Shown here one piece after another: positions 61,102 through 64,000 of a stretch of DNA of 64,000 bases (position 1 is the stretch's first letter; each line of letters begins with the position of its first letter). Origin of the DNA: an uncultured Prevotella sp. (GTDB lineage Bacteria > Bacteroidota > Bacteroidia > Bacteroidales > Bacteroidaceae); contig CAMUYR010000004.1 in the NCBI GenBank assembly GCA_947164965.1, positions 151,965 to 215,964 of the forward strand. Direction: 5' to 3'. Below the pieces are notes generated by a model. That model was not told the DNA's origin. It saw only the letters and a program-made list of their open reading frames with translations, and ran no database searches. The translations under genes were made by a program, and so were the position numbers.

Positions 61102-64000
61102 TACAACAATTTTAGTGAGATCATAAATTCATTGTTTCCACGTCTTCCACCATCGAATCCTGATGGTGCAAACAGATGGCCGTAACCAATAGACAGCGTT
61201 GTCTTGAGATAATTCAGGAACACCAGTTCGGTGGTCAGCTGAATGCCTGTGCTGTAGTACATCTTGTGGGATGCGTGGGGATTCCAGGCGGAGAGACCTG
61301 TTCCGAAGAGCGAGCACTGGATCCACGTCGGATAGCAGAACAGGGCACCGAAGTTATTCAGGCGGAGCGGACGCAGGTTGAGTTCTGCCGTCGCCTTGGC
61401 ATAGGAGTGTGCCGAGATAGCATCGATGGCGGCACCAGGCATCGCCAAGGTTGTTCGATATTGGAAGGCGCTCCGATTATCCACATAGTTATTGCGGAAA
61501 CCACCGAAATAGGTCGTGCCAAACAACGACTCCGCATCTCCGAAGTTGTGGCCTGCTGCCGTACGGAGCCAGAAAGAGGTGTTTCTGTCAAAGGGCACCA
61601 GGGTGCCAAAATCGCCTGAAACCTCTACCGAGGGATAGACCCGTCCGCCAGCCAGATAGCTGTAGCCTTCAACGCCTAACTCGTAGCCTTGCTCTTTCAT
61701 CACACCACCCAACGAGGTGCGGGTCTTTGACCACTTCCCGTAAACTGATGCCGTCTGCATCGACCTTACATCTTGCACCTCTATCTCCTGATACAAGGGC
61801 AGTGCATCCATGTCGCCGTAGGCAGCCACCGAGAAACCCCATGATTTGTTATACGGCGTAACTAATGAATTGGAATAGTCGTAGGCCAGTTGCACCACAT
61901 AACCTTTACGGCTTTTTCGCATCGGACCGAAGAGGTCGTAGAAGTCCATGTGGTTCCAGGCAGCCTTGAGGTTCCAGAAGTAGTATTTCCAATCGAAGTC
62001 AACGTGGAATTTGTTCTTCCAGGCGTTGTTACTCCATGGGGAGAGGCCGACAGACATGTTCATGCTGCTCAGTCCTACGGGGTCGTTCACGTTAAAGCGA
62101 TAGCCTAACACGGGAGTCATGTGATTCCAGGCTTTGGAATCCGTAAAACCGCTGATGATAGGATAGGCTCCTGCGAACCTCATCTCTTTAATGACATTGT
62201 AGGATGTGATGTTGTTATATACATCGCCAAAATTCTTTCCGGGCAGCGAGTCTCTGAGCAGACCAATCTGTTCCAATGCCTCCTTGTTGTTCTCGTATGC
62301 CAGTTGACCGTAGAGCTTCACGGCATTGGCATCCTTCACCACCTTACGGGAAAGTAAGACGGGTTGCAGTCCGTCGCGCTTGAACTGGAGCGCCAGCAGC
62401 TGGCCAGGCGTAATCTCCAATGGTGCAAAGAGCCCGATGTCGGTATTGGTTAGCATCTCCATCTCGCGTGTCTCTAAGTTAATCTGCCAGAGGTTGGAGA
62501 CCCCCGTATAGTAAGAGCTGCCAATCAGGTTCTTGTCGTCGAGCGAAAAGCGGAACTGTCCTAAGTTGCTGTCTTTCCAGGTAATCAGTTTCACGGGTTT
62601 GAAGATGGCCTTAGCCAGTTCCTCGGTATTGAACAGCAAAAGTGTGTGCTCGCCATTGTCGCCCTGACTGGTGAGCGACAGCCATTTGCCGTCGTGACTG
62701 ATATCTGAGTCAAACACGCTTACGCCAAATGGAAAGGCGTAGATTACTTCCGGATTCTCCAAATCACGGTCCATACGCACTATCGACTGTGTACCGCGGT
62801 TAGAGAACAGGCCGTAGAGACAGTCGTGGGTATTGTCATATACGATACTGTTGATGCGCTGGAACTTCTTTTTCTTCACCACCTTCTTCTGTAGGATGTC
62901 ATAGATCTCCAAGCCACGCATCTTAGCATTGTTCGTTGTATAGATGAGGCGCTGGCCCTTACGGTCGAGGGCTACGAAAGCAGGATCATATAGCTGTATG
63001 CCGCAGATGTCGTTCAGCCGCTTCTGCTCACCTGTCAGCAGGTCAATCTCCGTCATGTGTGCGAAGTCGCCAGGGGCATTCATGGCGGCGTATGCCTTTT
63101 GGGTGTCTGGGTCATAGACGAATGGCGACACAGAACCCAGCGGCTTTTTGGTCAGCGGCTTGGTTTCTGTGATGGGATATTGGCGGATGGCGGCTAGGTT
63201 CTCCTCCTGATGCTGCTTCTCATCCTCCTTCCAGTCGTTCCATACTTTTCTGAGCGACTGTCCATAGACCTTCTTGAACTGCTTGCCGAAGAAGGTGCGA
63301 CTGTCTGCCGTTCTGTTATAGAACTGGATCATCTTCTCATAACCGTAGGTCTTGGTGAGGTAGTTCACGAAACGGGTACCATAGAGATAGGCATTGGCGC
63401 CCACTTGGAAGTCCTTGGTGGAACCTTCCGTTTCCAGGCCCACCACCGAATAGAGCTTGTCGCCCCCGTCTATGATACTGCGGAAGTACATCTCGTCGTA
63501 GCCACCTAAGGCACGTCCGATACCACCGCCGAGCCAGGTCTCCATGAAACAGGCGATACCCTCATGATACCAACGGGGCGAATACCAACGGGGCACACTT
63601 AGGTAGCTCCAAAGGGCAGAGATGGGCTGAGACTTGTCGGTGTCCACCTTCGTACCAAAGAAACGACGCCAGTTGAGGTCGCGACGATTATATTTGTCAG
63701 TCATGACAATGTGCGTATATTCGTGCTTGAACAACTGACTGTATCGTTCACTTGAAGGGTTGATGTAATATGACATGTTCAACGGAGCCATGCCGATTTG
63801 TATAAAAGAACGCGGTAATGGCGATGCTCCGCCATTACCGTCGTCTTCCCAGTCTGTCAATAACAGCAAGGGCGCTTCTGGCTGATAGATGGAATCACTG
63901 GTCCATATCTGCTCATGAAGCGCTTTGCCTTTCTGGTACATGCGCATCATGTGAGGGATGTAGCGCGACAGGTTCTTGTCAAAGAACACCAGCGTGGCTT
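61101..64000 (-). CDS. Partial: metallopeptidase-like N-domain, TolB-like propeller and outer-membrane barrel
   Basis: The frame is open to the window edge (ATLVFFDKNLSRY just inside), so the N-terminus is missing; an apparent start at 63989 is an internal GTG. The visible ~966 residues begin with a gluzincin-type peptidase region: HEYTH and then YHEGIACFMETWLGGG, with the HExxH and second Glu in place. A region of WD/TolB-like propeller repeats (~280-560) follows, then a beta-barrel-like C-terminal ~400 residues (GLSPWSNNAWKNKF; FGALFCYPTWIQ) ending EFMISLKLL. Probably an outer-membrane protein. It is coupled to the PrsW-like gene. Confidence 0.78.
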   Translation of the reverse strand, partial: ATLVFFDKNLSRYIPHMMRMYQKGKALHEQIWTSDSIYQPEAPLLLLTDWEDDGNGGASPLPRSFIQIGMAPLNMSYYINPSSERYSQLFKHEYTHIVMTDKYNRRDLNWRRFFGTKVDTDKSQPISALWSYLSVPRWYSPRWYHEGIACFMETWLGGGIGRALGGYDEMYFRSIIDGGDKLYSVVGLETEGSTKDFQVGANAYLYGTRFVNYLTKTYGYEKMIQFYNRTADSRTFFGKQFKKVYGQSLRKVWNDWKEDEKQHQEENLAAIRQYPITETKPLTKKPLGSVSPFVYDPDTQKAYAAMNAPGDFAHMTEIDLLTGEQKRLNDICGIQLYDPAFVALDRKGQRLIYTTNNAKMRGLEIYDILQKKVVKKKKFQRINSIVYDNTHDCLYGLFSNRGTQSIVRMDRDLENPEVIYAFPFGVSVFDSDISHDGKWLSLTSQGDNGEHTLLLFNTEELAKAIFKPVKLITWKDSNLGQFRFSLDDKNLIGSSYYTGVSNLWQINLETREMEMLTNTDIGLFAPLEITPGQLLALQFKRDGLQPVLLSRKVVKDANAVKLYGQLAYENNKEALEQIGLLRDSLPGKNFGDVYNNITSYNVIKEMRFAGAYPIISGFTDSKAWNHMTPVLGYRFNVNDPVGLSSMNMSVGLSPWSNNAWKNKFHVDFDWKYYFWNLKAAWNHMDFYDLFGPMRKSRKGYVVQLAYDYSNSLVTPYNKSWGFSVAAYGDMDALPLYQEIEVQDVRSMQTASVYGKWSKTRTSLGGVMKEQGYELGVEGYSYLAGGRVYPSVEVSGDFGTLVPFDRNTSFWLRTAAGHNFGDAESLFGTTYFGGFRNNYVDNRSAFQYRTTLAMPGAAIDAISAHSYAKATAELNLRPLRLNNFGALFCYPTWIQCSLFGTGLSAWNPHASHKMYYSTGIQLTTELVFLNYLKTTLSIGYGHLFAPSGFDGGRRGNNEFMISLKLL

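Noticed and set aside
1..64000. tRNA or rRNA genes
   Set aside because: No cloverleaf with GTTCGA-type T-arm or rRNA-like sequence was recognised on either strand by eye; a dedicated scan was not possible.

Overview
The window reads as chromosomal DNA from a Bacteroidales bacterium, most likely Prevotella/Segatella-like. The evidence is Bacteroidetes-type promoters (TAnnTTTG -7 boxes, often with TTTG about 20 bp upstream), weak or absent Shine-Dalgarno sites, a complete porP-gldK-gldL-gldM-gldN block of the type IX secretion system (T9SS), fimbrillin-like and SpII lipoproteins, and secreted proteins ending in short 'GIxIxNGKxVxK' tails. No database or folding program was available. Names rest on reading motifs, order and length.

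Layout. 1-3290: ribosomal cluster rplM-rpsI-rpsB-tsf behind a structured leader, closed by a bidirectional terminator. 3307-7191 (-): three-gene unit of CE7 acetyl esterase, BASS-type transporter and type-B carboxylesterase. 7348-8895 (+): comM/yifB. 9339-14233 (-): gltX-waaA-AsmA-like envelope unit. 14350-18125 (+): PgpH-like c-di-AMP phosphodiesterase and a FadL/OmpP1 barrel. 18166-22712 (-): small beta-barrel, 5'-nucleotidase lipoprotein and priA. 22805-28817 (-): T9SS core. 28877-30610 (-): GH43-CBM6 enzyme. 30761-33383 (-): OmpR/PhoB-like regulator, histidine kinase and TerC. 34497-36185 (-): Na/Pi cotransporter with PhoU-like tail. 36438-41798: accessory stretch with two AAA ATPases, a REP-associated transposase (RAYT) with its REP palindromes, and repeat arrays. 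42308-57693 (-): surface block of a 3654-residue T9SS-type giant protein, a lipoprotein, a PAP2 phosphatase, a 44-residue peptide, a fimbrillin-like lipoprotein and a second 5'-nucleotidase. 57694-60042: more repeat arrays around a third AAA ATPase. 60043-64000 (-): PrsW-like protease coupled to a propeller/barrel metallopeptidase cut by the window edge.

The T9SS core, the GH43 enzyme, the PAP2 phosphatase and the giant protein probably belong together functionally, because the last three carry T9SS-like C-termini. The regulator-kinase-TerC operon and the Na/Pi gene share a TGTTAC dyad at nearly the same distance upstream of their -7 boxes, which suggests one phosphate-type regulon.

The most unusual structure is intergenic. 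At least five arrays have units repeating at 22 bp (occasionally 17, 20 or 21). Unit sequences differ between arrays, many units are palindromic, and outer units are often reverse complements of each other. One array is joined directly to a RAYT REP palindrome. A dispersed element of about 105 bp and one array type occur in both accessory stretches, each near AAA ATPase genes.
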